A stretch of DNA of 64,000 nt from Dinoroseobacter sp049801095 (GCF_049801095.1 NZ_JBNAGH010000001.1:496001-560000), one strand, 5' to 3'. Positions 16,931 to 25,355 are shown, counted from the stretch's first letter. Numbers and translations: made by a program. Notes: generated by a model not told the origin, from the sequence alone.

Positions 16931-16978
16931 ATGGCCCTCACCCTCCGACAGATCCGACGAGACCTGACCCGCGCGTAA
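16931..16978 (+). CDS. Arginine-rich mini-ORF, possible leader peptide
   Basis: 15 codons, MALTLRQIRRDLTRA, starting at an ATG that has AGGAGA at 16918-16923 seven bases upstream, a better ribosome site than many full genes in the window. Four codons are arginine, three of them CGA, which is rare in GC-rich alphaproteobacteria. The stop is 113 bp before argD, with short alternative hairpins in between. The layout is that of a leader peptide for translation-dependent control of arginine biosynthesis. No T-run terminator is visible, so any control might act on argD translation. Chance occurrence cannot be excluded. Confidence 0.35.
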   Translation: MALTLRQIRRDLTRA

Positions 16979-17091
16979 CCCGCGCGCCCTGTTGCTTTGG
17001 GCTTTCCCGCCCGCCCCTGACCATTCCAAATTGACACCGCCCCACGCCATTGGCACCAATGGGGCTCGCCTGTTCCGAGAGGATGTGACCG

Positions 17092-18273
17092 ATGATCCCT
17101 GCGATCCTGCCGACCTATAATCGCGCGCCTTTGAGCTTTGTCAAAGGCGAGGGCTCTTGGCTGATCGAGGCGGATGGGCGACGCTTTCTCGACCTCGGTG
17201 CCGGGATCGCGGTGAATGCGCTCGGCCATGCGCATCCAAGGCTGGTCTCGGCTCTGACCGAGCAGGCCCAGGCGCTCTGGCATGTCTCGAACCTCTATGA
17301 GATCCCGGCCCAGCAGAAGCTGGCAGAGATGCTCGTGGCCGAAACCTTTGCGGATACGGTTTTCTTCACCAATTCCGGCACCGAGAGCTGCGAACTCGCC
17401 GTCAAGATGGCGCGGAAGCATTTCCATGATGCGGGTCAGCCCGAGCGGGTCGAGATCGTCGCCTTTGAGGGGTCCTTCCATGGCCGCTCTTCGGCGGGGA
17501 TCGCCGCGGCGGGCTCCGAGAAGATGACCAAGGGCTTTGGGCCGCTCCTGCCCGGGTTTCGCCACCTGCCCTTCGGCAATCACGAGGCGCTGCAGGTCGC
17601 GATAACGGACCAGACCGCTGCCGTCATCGTCGAGCCGGTGCAGGGCGAAGGCGGCATCAAGCCCCTGCCCGATGCCTGCCTCAAGGGGCTGCGCGATCTC
17701 TGCGATGCCCATGGCGTGCTGATGATCCTCGACGAGGTGCAATGCGGCGTGGGCCGGACCGGCCGGCTCTTTGCCCATGAATGGGCCGGGATCGCGCCGG
17801 ATATCATGATGGTCGCCAAGGGGATCGGCGGTGGCTTCCCCCTGGGCGCCGTGCTGGCCACGGAACACGCGGCCTCGGGCATGACCGCGGGCAGCCATGG
17901 CTCAACCTATGGCGGCAACCCGCTGGGCTGTGCCGTGGGCTGCGCCGTGCTGGAGAGCGTGACCGAGGACGGCTTCCTCGCCGAGGTACAGCGCAAATCG
18001 GGCCTGCTGCGTCAGGGACTTGAAGGGCTCGTCGCAGAATTCCCCGAGGTCTTTGCCGAAGTGCGCGGCAGCGGCTTGATGATGGGCATCGTCTGCACCG
18101 CCCCGAACACGGAGGTGGTCCAGGCGGGCTACGGCGCCGAGGTGCTCGTGGTGCCCGCAGCGGAGAATGTCATCCGCCTGCTCCCGGCGCTGACCATCTC
18201 GGACGCTGAGATCGGCGAGGCGCTCAACCGCCTGCGGGCAACCGCGGAAACGGTGCAGGCCAATGCCGCATGA
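17092..18273 (+). CDS. argD: Acetylornithine aminotransferase
   Basis: 393 residues. PLP enzyme converting N-acetylglutamate semialdehyde to N-acetylornithine with glutamate as amino donor. Landmarks: the class III fold with LSFVKGEGSWL, GAGIAVNALGHAHP, NSGTESCELAVK (phosphate site), LILDEVQCGVGRTG (Asp to the pyridine ring) and PDIMMVAKGIGGGFPLGA carrying the PLP lysine. The start has GAGG a few bases upstream. The last 11 bp overlap the following GNAT gene. First structural gene of the arg cluster. Confidence 0.95.
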   Translation: MIPAILPTYNRAPLSFVKGEGSWLIEADGRRFLDLGAGIAVNALGHAHPRLVSALTEQAQALWHVSNLYEIPAQQKLAEMLVAETFADTVFFTNSGTESCELAVKMARKHFHDAGQPERVEIVAFEGSFHGRSSAGIAAAGSEKMTKGFGPLLPGFRHLPFGNHEALQVAITDQTAAVIVEPVQGEGGIKPLPDACLKGLRDLCDAHGVLMILDEVQCGVGRTGRLFAHEWAGIAPDIMMVAKGIGGGFPLGAVLATEHAASGMTAGSHGSTYGGNPLGCAVGCAVLESVTEDGFLAEVQRKSGLLRQGLEGLVAEFPEVFAEVRGSGLMMGIVCTAPNTEVVQAGYGAEVLVVPAAENVIRLLPALTISDAEIGEALNRLRATAETVQANAA

Positions 18274-18796
18274 GTATCGCTTCGTGCCGGTGACCCGCGC
18301 GGATTACCCGATGCTGCGCAGCTGGCTGGCCGAGCCCCATATGGCGGGCTGGTGGGGCGATCCGGAGACCGAGATTGCCCTGATCGAGGAAGAGATCGAG
18401 GGCGGCCCTTGCGACATGCGGATCGTCTGGGCGGATCGTCCCTTTGCCTTCGTGCAGGACTATCCGGTGCGTGCCTATGGGGCGCCCCATTACGGGCACC
18501 TGCCCGATGACGCCCATGGGATGGACACCTTCCTCGGCGATCCCGCCTATCTCGGGCGCGGCCACGGGGCGGGCTATCTGCGCGCGCGGGCCGAGGCGTT
18601 GTTTGCCGCAGGCGTGCCAGCGGTCGTGGTCGATCCGGACCCGGAAAACACCCATGCCGTTGCGACCTATACCAAGGCCGGGTTCGCTCCGGTGGACCTG
18701 CGCCCCTGCGAAGATGGCGCCGAGGTTTTGGTAATGGATATGTGGGCCCCGACCGCGGGAGATGCCCGGACAGATGACAAGAAAGACTTGAAATGA
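18263..18796 (+). CDS. AAC(6')-type GNAT acetyltransferase
   Basis: 177 residues. Sequence pattern resembles aminoglycoside 6'-N-acetyltransferases and siderophore acetyltransferases: AEPHMAGWWGDPETE near the N-terminus, GMDTFLGDPAYLGRGHGAG with the acetyl-CoA pyrophosphate loop (GRGHGAG), VVVDPDPENTHAVATY and KAGFAPVD. It overlaps argD by 11 bp at the start and argF by 4 bp (ATGA) at the end, so it is a fixed member of the operon. This context suggests a metabolic or detoxifying acetylation rather than acquired resistance. Activity against any drug is not implied by the sequence alone. Confidence 0.82.
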   Translation: MPHEYRFVPVTRADYPMLRSWLAEPHMAGWWGDPETEIALIEEEIEGGPCDMRIVWADRPFAFVQDYPVRAYGAPHYGHLPDDAHGMDTFLGDPAYLGRGHGAGYLRARAEALFAAGVPAVVVDPDPENTHAVATYTKAGFAPVDLRPCEDGAEVLVMDMWAPTAGDARTDDKKDLK

Positions 18797-19719
18797 CGCA
18801 TTTTCTCGACATCCACACGACCGATCCGGCCGAGCTCCGGAAGATGATCGATCTGGGCCGCTCCATGAAGGACGCTCGCGCCGGACGCCCCAAGGGCACC
18901 CCCGATGACAGCCAGCCCCTCGCCGGGCATATGGTGGCTCTGATCTTCGAAAAGCCGTCGACACGGACCCGCGTCTCCTTCGATGTGGGCGTACGGCAAA
19001 TGGGCGGGCAAACCATGGTGCTCTCGGGCACGGACATGCAGCTCGGCCATGGCGAGACCATTGCCGACACGGCCCGGGTCCTCAGCCGCTATGTGGACCT
19101 GATCATGATCCGCACCTTTGAGGAGACGACTCTGCTCGAGATGGCCGACCACGCCACAGTGCCGGTGATCAACGGGCTGACCAACCGCACCCATCCGTGT
19201 CAGATCATGGCTGATATCATGACCTATGAAGAACATCGCGGCCCCATCGCGGGCAAGAAAGTCGTCTGGTGCGGCGATGGCAATAATGTCTGCGCGTCCT
19301 TCCTCCATGCGGCGGGGCAGTTCGGTTTTGACCTGACCTTCACCGGCCCACCGACCCTGGATCCGGAGGACGAGTTCGTTGCGGGTGCCCGGGCCAAGGG
19401 TGTGAAGGTCGAGATCGAGCGCGACCCGGATCTCGCCGTGCAGGGGGCCGATCTGGTGGTGGCGGACACCTGGGTGTCGATGCATGACAGCCAGACCACG
19501 AAGGAGCGGCGCCACAATCAGCTCCGCCCCTATCAGGTGGACCGGGCGCTCATGGACAAGGCCAAGCCCGACGCGCTCTTCATGCATTGCCTGCCCGCCC
19601 ATCGCGGCGAGGAGGTCACGTCCGAGGTCATGGATGGCCCGAACTCGGTGATCTTCGACGAGGCCGAAAACCGGCTCCACGCGCAGAAAGCCGTCCTGCG
19701 CTGGTGTCTCGGGGTGTGA
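18793..19719 (+). CDS. argF: Ornithine carbamoyltransferase
   Basis: 308 residues. Transfers a carbamoyl group to ornithine to give citrulline. The carbamoyl-phosphate site EKPSTRTRVSF, ornithine-side HPCQIMAD, VWCGDGNNV and the MHCLPAHRGEEV loop with its cysteine are all present in order. The start codon overlaps the GNAT stop. Last gene of the argD-GNAT-argF unit; the 47 bp after it lead into a separate lipoprotein gene. Confidence 0.97.
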   Translation: MTHFLDIHTTDPAELRKMIDLGRSMKDARAGRPKGTPDDSQPLAGHMVALIFEKPSTRTRVSFDVGVRQMGGQTMVLSGTDMQLGHGETIADTARVLSRYVDLIMIRTFEETTLLEMADHATVPVINGLTNRTHPCQIMADIMTYEEHRGPIAGKKVVWCGDGNNVCASFLHAAGQFGFDLTFTGPPTLDPEDEFVAGARAKGVKVEIERDPDLAVQGADLVVADTWVSMHDSQTTKERRHNQLRPYQVDRALMDKAKPDALFMHCLPAHRGEEVTSEVMDGPNSVIFDEAENRLHAQKAVLRWCLGV

Positions 19720-19766
19720 CGGAGGCAGGTCCTCAAGGGCCAAGGCGATTCAACGAGAGGACCCAT

Positions 19767-20138
19767 ATGACACGTTCCGTTCTGATCCCGACCCTTGCGG
19801 TTCTGCTGCTGGCGGCCTGTGAGACAACGACCCCGACGGGCGCCAATGCGGGGACCGAGCAACTCCGGGCCCAACTGGCCCCCGCCATGCGCGATGCGGA
19901 TGTCCCGGAGGCCTGCATTCAAACCCTGTCCCTCTCGGCCCTGAGCGCGGTCAAGGCAGCCGTGAGTCCAGGCTTTGGCCCGCGCGTCACAGCCGGAAAT
20001 GTCGGCCTCGGCAATCCGCGCGCTCAGGAAAAACAACGCATCCAGGCCATCGCCCGGCGCGAGTGCCCGGAGATCCAACAAGACGGACCCGCGTTCCTGT
20101 TCCCCCTCGCGGCACCCAAGTCCAACACTGCGCCATAG
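19767..20138 (+). CDS. Small predicted lipoprotein
   Basis: 123 residues from the ATG at 19767, preceded by GAGAGGA; a longer frame upstream reads antisense-like sequence of argF. Lipobox LLLAAC near residues 11-16 makes it a lipid-anchored envelope protein. The mature sequence carries two further cysteines (EACIQTL and RECPEIQQ), suggesting a disulphide, and helical stretches. I do not recognise the family. It lies 47 bp downstream of argF and may be read from the same transcript. Confidence 0.78.
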   Translation: MTRSVLIPTLAVLLLAACETTTPTGANAGTEQLRAQLAPAMRDADVPEACIQTLSLSALSAVKAAVSPGFGPRVTAGNVGLGNPRAQEKQRIQAIARRECPEIQQDGPAFLFPLAAPKSNTAP

Positions 20139-20187
20139 GCCCTCATGGCTCTTGGTGTCTCAGCAGCATAAGGCGCGTCACATACCG

Positions 20188-21045
20188 CTAGCGGTCGAAC
20201 CCGTCAGGGAGAACGCCGCACTCTGTGAGCATCCGAATTGCGAATTGGCGCCGGAAGTCCCTGATTTCACCATAGGTGGCGGCGCGGGCGTAGAGCGCGA
20301 AGGGAACTGGCGGCCGGCCGTCCCTCGCGACCCATCCCACATACCAGCCCTCGAAGGGGCGAGAGAAATCGCCCGGCACGAAAGGACCGGACCCGGTCTT
20401 GCCGTGGAGGTCGAGACCAGTGCCGCGCGTGTCCAAGCTGGCAGATGTGAGCGCGTCGAGGCTCTCGGGCGCTACATCAAGGGACCCCGACAGCAGGTCT
20501 GAGAGAAACGCGACCTGTTCTGCGACCGAGATGCGCAAGGTTCTGTCCAGCCAGAAGGTGTCTGACCCCTCCGGAGCGGCTGCATTGCCATAACGCCAAG
20601 TTTCAAGGACAGACCGGTACTGCCGGGCGCCCACATCGACGGCAATATCCTGAAAATACCAGGCCGCCGACCGTCTGAACGCGCTTTCAAGCGTTTGATC
20701 CCGTCGCCAGTCTTCGGGCCAGTATCGCGCCCCCGGTCGCCGGGTTGGGATCCATGCGCGCTCCGCGTCCAGACCACCTGCTACACCGGTTTCCAATGCG
20801 ATCAGAAGGTTGGGTATCTTGAATGTGGACCAGGGGCCGTGCCTGGTTTCGAGATCGCTCCCCTCCAAAACGCAGATGCCCTGCGTTTCCAGATCACGGG
20901 CGAGGAAACTGACGGCGCGCCCGGTCATTTCTGCAGCCAAGGGTTCGGCAGGGACAACGGCGCGCGTCTCGGCGACGGCGCTCTCCGCGAGAACGGCAGC
21001 GACAGTGAAAGCGGTAAGAGCCGTGACGGCAGCGCGAAGGATCAT
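20188..21045 (-). CDS. Class D (OXA-type) beta-lactamase
   Basis: 285 residues with a Sec signal peptide ending about residue 25. The serine hydrolase motifs of the family are in order: STFK at 73-76 (nucleophile Ser73, Lys76), SAA at 126-128 where typical enzymes have SxV, YGN at 152-154, FWLDRTLRIS at 164-173 and KTGSG at 216-220. The missing valine in the second motif is a departure that could affect carboxylation of the active-site lysine. Chromosomal class D enzymes hydrolyse penicillins in described relatives; the natural role here is unproven. It sits downstream of hisH on the same strand, 262 bp away, where a his gene would normally be expected. Confidence 0.85.
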   Translation of the reverse strand: MILRAAVTALTAFTVAAVLAESAVAETRAVVPAEPLAAEMTGRAVSFLARDLETQGICVLEGSDLETRHGPWSTFKIPNLLIALETGVAGGLDAERAWIPTRRPGARYWPEDWRRDQTLESAFRRSAAWYFQDIAVDVGARQYRSVLETWRYGNAAAPEGSDTFWLDRTLRISVAEQVAFLSDLLSGSLDVAPESLDALTSASLDTRGTGLDLHGKTGSGPFVPGDFSRPFEGWYVGWVARDGRPPVPFALYARAATYGEIRDFRRQFAIRMLTECGVLPDGFDR

Positions 21046-21307
21046 CGGTCACTCTGTGTTATGTGACGGGTGTGAACTCGGGCGTTCGACCCCTTGGACA
21101 TGATGTCCAGCAGGCGGTGTTGATCGACAGAAACGCATCGGGTCCATCCGCCTTATCGGTAGGTACAGACCCAGGCGCAAGCAGCCGCCATGCGAACACA
21201 CTCTCGGAACGGCAGCTTCATGCGCAGCTTGGGCCCGAAGGGGTCTGAGCAAACGCCAAGACCGGTGCAGCTTGCCGCGCGTCGCGGAGATGTCAGTACT
21301 TGACCCC

Positions 21308-21946
21308 TCAGGGGCGCCAGGTCAGGAAGTTGCCGATCATCCGCAGTCCCGCCGCCTGGCTTTTTTCCGGGTGGAACTGCGCGCCGACCATGGTGTCGCG
21401 GCCTACAATCGCCGTGACCGGCCCGCCATAGTCGCAATGGGCCAGCAGGGTCGCGGGGTCGCTGACCTGCATGTGATAGGAGTGGACGAAATAGGCGTGA
21501 TCGCCGGTCTCGACCCCTGCCAGCACCGGGTGCGGGCGGTCCACCACCAGATCGTTCCAGCCCATATGGGGCACCTTGAATGTCGGGTCCGACGGCGTGA
21601 TCTGCACAACCTCCCCACCGATCCAATCAAAGCCTGGCGTGTCAGTATACTCGCGGCCCGTGGTCGCCATCAGCTGCATGCCGACGCAGATCCCCATGAA
21701 GGGGCGGGCCTTGACGGTCACCGCCTCTTCAATGGCCTCAAAGAGCCCCGTGAACCCCTCGAGCCCCGCACGGCAGGCAGGGAAGGCCCCGTCACCGGGC
21801 AGCACGACCCGGTCGGCCTTGGCCACCAACTCGGGATCCGAGGTCACCCGCACCTCGCCGCCATCGACCTCCCGCGCCATGCGCTCGAAGGCTTTCTCGG
21901 CGGAGTGCAGGTTGCCGCTGTCGTAATCAACCAGAACCGTCAGCAC
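21308..21946 (-). CDS. hisH: Imidazole glycerol phosphate synthase subunit HisH
   Basis: 212 residues from the GTG at 21946, one base after the hisB stop; an alternative longer reading only covers hisB sequence. This glutaminase subunit supplies ammonia to HisF for IGP and AICAR formation. Type I amidotransferase features: VDYDSGNLHS, oxyanion strand VVLPGDGAFP, nucleophile elbow FMGICVGMQLM (Cys), and the FHPEKSQ with His and Glu of the triad. HisF, its partner, is not in the window, so it must be encoded elsewhere. Confidence is high. Confidence 0.95.
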   Translation of the reverse strand: MLTVLVDYDSGNLHSAEKAFERMAREVDGGEVRVTSDPELVAKADRVVLPGDGAFPACRAGLEGFTGLFEAIEEAVTVKARPFMGICVGMQLMATTGREYTDTPGFDWIGGEVVQITPSDPTFKVPHMGWNDLVVDRPHPVLAGVETGDHAYFVHSYHMQVSDPATLLAHCDYGGPVTAIVGRDTMVGAQFHPEKSQAAGLRMIGNFLTWRP

Positions 21947-21947
21947 G

Positions 21948-22535
21948 TCAGAGCGATCCCTTGGTCGAGGGGATCGCGTCGGCCTTGCGCGGATCGGTCT
22001 CGAGCGCATCCCGCAAGGCCCGCGCCACAGCCTTAAAGGCCGCCTCCGCGATGTGGTGGGAGTTGATCCCGGCCAGAGCGGTCACGTGCAGCGTCAACCC
22101 GCCATGGGTCGAAAACGCCTGAAAGAACTCGCGCACAAGCTCGGTGTCGAAACTCCCGATCTTGGCCGTCGGCAGCTCGAGATCCCATACCAGATAAGGC
22201 CGCCCGGAGATGTCCAGAGCCGCCCGCACCAGCGCGTCATCCATGGGCAGCAGACAGGACCCATACCGCACGATCCCGCGCTTGTCGCCCACTGCCTGGG
22301 ACAGGGCCTGACCGAGTGCGATGCCCACATCCTCCACCGTGTGGTGGTCGTCGATATGCAGATCCCCCGCGCAGCGGATCGTCATATCCACCAGCGCGTG
22401 GCGGCTCAGCTGATCCAGCATATGGTCGAAAAATCCGACCCCGGTCTGATTGTCGTAAACCCCTGTCCCATCGAGATTGATCTCGACCGAGATGTCGGTT
22501 TCAGCGGTTTTGCGGGTGATAGTCGCGCGGCGCAT
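21948..22535 (-). CDS. hisB: Imidazoleglycerol-phosphate dehydratase
   Basis: 195 residues from the ATG at 22535 (MRRATITRK), which has GAAGGAT upstream; typical length of the monofunctional enzyme. It dehydrates imidazole glycerol phosphate to imidazole acetol phosphate. Metal-binding motifs are visible as GFFDHMLDQLSRH, DLHIDDHHTVEDVGI and, in the second half, a DHH-like GINSHHIAEAAFKA. The start lies inside the last 35 bp of the transporter gene at 22501, so expression may be coupled. Followed one base later by hisH. Confidence 0.96.
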   Translation of the reverse strand: MRRATITRKTAETDISVEINLDGTGVYDNQTGVGFFDHMLDQLSRHALVDMTIRCAGDLHIDDHHTVEDVGIALGQALSQAVGDKRGIVRYGSCLLPMDDALVRAALDISGRPYLVWDLELPTAKIGSFDTELVREFFQAFSTHGGLTLHVTALAGINSHHIAEAAFKAVARALRDALETDPRKADAIPSTKGSL

Positions 22536-23454
22536 GGGGTGATCCTTCATTTGCCCGTGCCTTTTGGCATGGGCGGGACGCGCTGCCAAGCCCGGGGTGA
22601 TTGGCCAGCGCCACACCGGTCACCGCCAGTACCATGCCGAGCATCGCCACCGGGGCGGGCCGCTCCCCTAGAAGGCCCATGGCGAGCAGCGCGCTGAATA
22701 CCGGCATGAGTTGCAGGAAAGCGCCCGCGCGCCCCGCCCCGATCCAGGCCACCCCATGGGCCCAGATCCAGAAGGCCAGAACCGAGGCGCCGAGCCCGAG
22801 ATAAAGCACAGCCCCCATGAGCGGCCAGGATAGCGTGCCTTGCGCGCTTGGAGGAAAGAGCAGCGCGGGCATCAGGATCAGCGCGCCGAGGGCAGCCTGC
22901 ACCGCCAGAAGGCTGAGCGCCGAGAGCGGCACGGGCAGCTTGCGCAGGGCCACCGTGTAGCCCGCCCAGATCCCCGCCGAGAGCAGCACCAAAAGCGCGC
23001 CGTCGCCGCTCAGTCCCTCCTGGGGCCCACCTTGCACCAGCAAGCAGACCCCGAGAAAGGCGATGAGGCTACCCACCGCCTCGACCCGGCCCGGGCCACG
23101 CCCGCCCATTGCCCAAGTGATCCCATAGATCAGCAGCGGCGAGACCGCGAAGAGCACCCCGGCCTCGGTCGCGCTCGCGGTCTCCAGCCCGGCATAGAGC
23201 ACGGAGTTGAACCCGACGATCCCTAACCCGGACAGGATCAGCAGAGAGCCGGGATGGGATCGCAACACGGCACAGATCGCGCGCCGGTCCAGCCAGAGCA
23301 CCGGGCTCAGACACAGGGCCGCCACAGCCCAACGCGCGCCATTGAGCCAGAGCGGATCGCTGATCTCGTGCACCCCGCGCGCTGCAACAAAATTTCCCGA
23401 CCAAAGGAGCGTTGCGAGGATCAGGGCGAGGATCGGCAGGGATCTTGAGAACAT
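22501..23454 (-). CDS. EamA-family (DMT) transporter
   Basis: 317 residues, ten predicted transmembrane helices in two EamA repeats (first from ILALILATLLWSGNFVAARG, second from LSAGIWAGYTVALRKL). The family exports metabolites, amino acids or cofactors; the substrate is unknown. It ends in a 30-residue polar tail that overlaps the hisB start by 35 bp, unusual for this otherwise compact genome, and pairs it with the his genes. The tail has no membrane character. Confidence 0.88.
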   Translation of the reverse strand: MFSRSLPILALILATLLWSGNFVAARGVHEISDPLWLNGARWAVAALCLSPVLWLDRRAICAVLRSHPGSLLILSGLGIVGFNSVLYAGLETASATEAGVLFAVSPLLIYGITWAMGGRGPGRVEAVGSLIAFLGVCLLVQGGPQEGLSGDGALLVLLSAGIWAGYTVALRKLPVPLSALSLLAVQAALGALILMPALLFPPSAQGTLSWPLMGAVLYLGLGASVLAFWIWAHGVAWIGAGRAGAFLQLMPVFSALLAMGLLGERPAPVAMLGMVLAVTGVALANHPGLGSASRPCQKARANEGSPHAPRDYHPQNR

Positions 23455-23495
23455 GGGTCGGGTGCAAAACTGCTTGGGCTAAAATCCTCCCGAGC

Positions 23496-23569
23496 CTGAC
23501 GGAGCCAGCGTCAGCGCTTCGTCAGCGCGGACCATTGCCCTGCCCTGCGAAACCCTGCATGGTCCGCGC
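23496..23569 (+). promoter_or_regulatory. Structured leader before the sulfhydrylase gene
   Basis: A stem CTGACG (23496-23501)/CGTCAG (23509-23514), the direct repeat CGTCAGCGC at 23509-23517 and 23520-23528, and an 11-bp perfect stem GCGCGGACCAT (23525-23535)/ATGGTCCGCGC (23559-23569) with a 23-base loop. The last stem ends 25 bp before the ATG. The loop does not match the SAM-II or SAM/SAH consensus I know, so the class is unknown. Confidence 0.45.
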
Positions 23570-23594
23570 AAAATCGATTTCGAGGGAGAGACAC

Positions 23595-24890
23595 ATGTCC
23601 GACGACACGCCGAGCTACGGCTTTGACACGCTACAAATCCATGCGGGCGCCCGCCCGGACCCGGCCACCGGCGCGCGCCAGACGCCGATCTATCAGTCCA
23701 CGGCCTATGTGTTCCGTGATGCGGATCACGCGGCCGCGCTCTTCAACCTGCAGGAGGTCGGCTATATCTATTCGCGCCTGACCAATCCGACCGTGGCCGT
23801 TCTGCAGGAACGGATCGCCACGCTCGAGGGTGGCGTCGGTGCGGTCTGCTGCTCCTCGGGCCATGCGGCGCAGATCATGGCGCTCTTCCCGCTGATGCAG
23901 CCGGGCTGCAACGTCGTCGTCTCGACGCGCCTTTATGGCGGGACGGTCACCCAATTCAGCCAGACGATCAAACGCTTCGGCTGGTCCGCGAAATTCGTGG
24001 ATTTCGACGATCTGGACGCGGTCAAGGCGGCCATCGATGACGATACCCGCGCGGTCTTTGGCGAGGCGATTGCCAATCCCGGCGGTTACATCATGGATGT
24101 GCGCGCCATCGCAGATATCGCCGATGCGGCGGGCATCCCGCTGATCATCGATAACACGACGGCAACCCCCTATCTCTGCCGGCCGATCGAGCATGGCGCG
24201 ACCCTCGTGGTGCATTCGACCACGAAATACATGACAGGCAACGGCACCGTGACCGGCGGCTGCGTTGTGGATAGCGGCAAATTCGACTGGATGGCCTCGG
24301 ACAAGTTCCCGTCGCTCAGCCAGCCCGAGCCCGCCTATCACGGGTTGAAATTCGCCGAGACCTTTGGCCCGCTCGCCTTCACCTTCCACGGCATCGCGGT
24401 GGGTCTGCGCGATCTGGGCATGACCATGAACCCGCAAGGCGCGCATTACACGCTGATGGGGATCGAAACGCTCAGCCTGCGGATGGAGCGTCACGTGGAA
24501 AACGCCGAGAAGATCGCCAATTGGCTCGAAGCCGATGACCGCGTGGATTTCGTGACCTATGCGGGGCTCGAAAGCTCGCCCTATTACAGCCGCATCAAGG
24601 ATGTCTGTCCCAAGGGCGCGGGCGCGCTCTTCACCTTCGCGGTCAAGGGCGGCTATGAGGCCTGCATCAAGCTGGTCGACAGCCTTGAGATCTTCAGCCA
24701 TGTGGCCAATCTCGGCGATACGCGCTCGCTGATCATCCACTCCGCTTCCACCACCCACCGCCAGCTCACACCGGAGCAGCAGGAGGCCGCCGGCGCCGCG
24801 CCCAATGTGGTGCGGGTCTCCATCGGGACCGAGGATGCGTATGACCTGATCGCAGATCTGGATCAGGCACTGGCCAAGGCGACCGCCTGA
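23595..24890 (+). CDS. metY: O-acetylhomoserine sulfhydrylase
   Basis: 431 residues from the ATG at 23595 with GGGAGAG upstream. Cys/Met-metabolism PLP fold: FDTLQIHAGARPDPATGARQ near the start, SRLTNPT, LYGGTVTQFS, LIIDNTTATPY with the Asp that holds PLP, and the PLP lysine in HSTTKYMTGNG. Combines O-acetylhomoserine with sulphide to give homocysteine (or with thiols). A structured leader precedes it and a strong terminator follows, so it is a single-gene unit. Confidence in the family is high; sulphide versus methanethiol preference cannot be told from sequence. Confidence 0.93.
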   Translation: MSDDTPSYGFDTLQIHAGARPDPATGARQTPIYQSTAYVFRDADHAAALFNLQEVGYIYSRLTNPTVAVLQERIATLEGGVGAVCCSSGHAAQIMALFPLMQPGCNVVVSTRLYGGTVTQFSQTIKRFGWSAKFVDFDDLDAVKAAIDDDTRAVFGEAIANPGGYIMDVRAIADIADAAGIPLIIDNTTATPYLCRPIEHGATLVVHSTTKYMTGNGTVTGGCVVDSGKFDWMASDKFPSLSQPEPAYHGLKFAETFGPLAFTFHGIAVGLRDLGMTMNPQGAHYTLMGIETLSLRMERHVENAEKIANWLEADDRVDFVTYAGLESSPYYSRIKDVCPKGAGALFTFAVKGGYEACIKLVDSLEIFSHVANLGDTRSLIIHSASTTHRQLTPEQQEAAGAAPNVVRVSIGTEDAYDLIADLDQALAKATA

Positions 24891-24913
24891 CGGGCACCAT
24901 CAGATGGACCGAC

Positions 24914-24939
24914 AAAGCCCCGCTTCGGCGGGGCTTTTT
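24914..24939 (+). terminator. Rho-independent terminator of metY
   Basis: Ten-base stem AAAGCCCCGC (24914-24923)/GCGGGGCTTT (24928-24937) with a TTCG tetraloop, followed by a T-run to 24939. Textbook intrinsic terminator. Confidence 0.92.
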
Positions 24940-25040
24940 CTTGGGCTGCGGCGATGTAAGCATCTTTGGCGCCCCCATGTGCGTCGGGTCTGTGCCATGA
25001 TCAGGGTGTCCCCGTTGCCCCACCAGAAGGATCATCGCCC

Positions 25041-25355
25041 GTGACCCGTCGCATCGTCCAAACCACCGCTTTCCTTCTGATCCTGACCGGAGCCGCACAT
25101 GCCGCACCATCGGCGCGCGAGATCTGCCAGAAGATGATCGCCGACGGGCGCGCGGGTGGCATGGATCAGGCCAAGTGCGAATGCACCTACCGCGTGGCCG
25201 ATGCCATCCTCGACGACGATGTCAAAACCCTCCTCTTCGAGGCGTGGTATACGGGCAAGGACAATATGCAGGCCGTCGCCCAATTGCCGGGGCAAAGCCG
25301 CATTCGCAAACAATTCAAGACGATGGAGCGGTCGCTCGAGCCGAATTGCGGCTAG
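25041..25355 (+). CDS. Small exported protein
   Basis: 104 residues from the GTG at 25041 (GAAGGAT upstream). Signal peptide about 1-22 (VTRRIVQTTAFLLILTGAAHA). Mature part contains four cysteines: EICQKM, KCECTYR and the C-terminal PNCG. Cysteine spacing suggests two disulphides in the periplasm. I do not recognise the family. It precedes the VOC gene by 25 bp on the same strand and is probably co-transcribed. Confidence 0.72.
   Translation: MTRRIVQTTAFLLILTGAAHAAPSAREICQKMIADGRAGGMDQAKCECTYRVADAILDDDVKTLLFEAWYTGKDNMQAVAQLPGQSRIRKQFKTMERSLEPNCG

Larger units (their letters stand above)
16648..17091. other. Leader region of the arg operon
   Basis: About 440 bp without a full-length gene. 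It contains a perfect 24-bp palindrome (half-site GCCGCGACCACA at 16834-16845 and its complement to 16857), the arginine-rich mini-ORF at 16931 and, just before argD, a dyad CCATTGG (17047-17053)/CCAATGG (17056-17062) that can pair alternatively as GCCCCA with TGGGGC. The first 180 bp show nothing I can name. Confidence 0.55.

Noticed and set aside
23470..23594. SAM-II or SAM/SAH riboswitch before metY
   Set aside because: The conserved loop sequences are not found; kept only as an unclassified structured leader.
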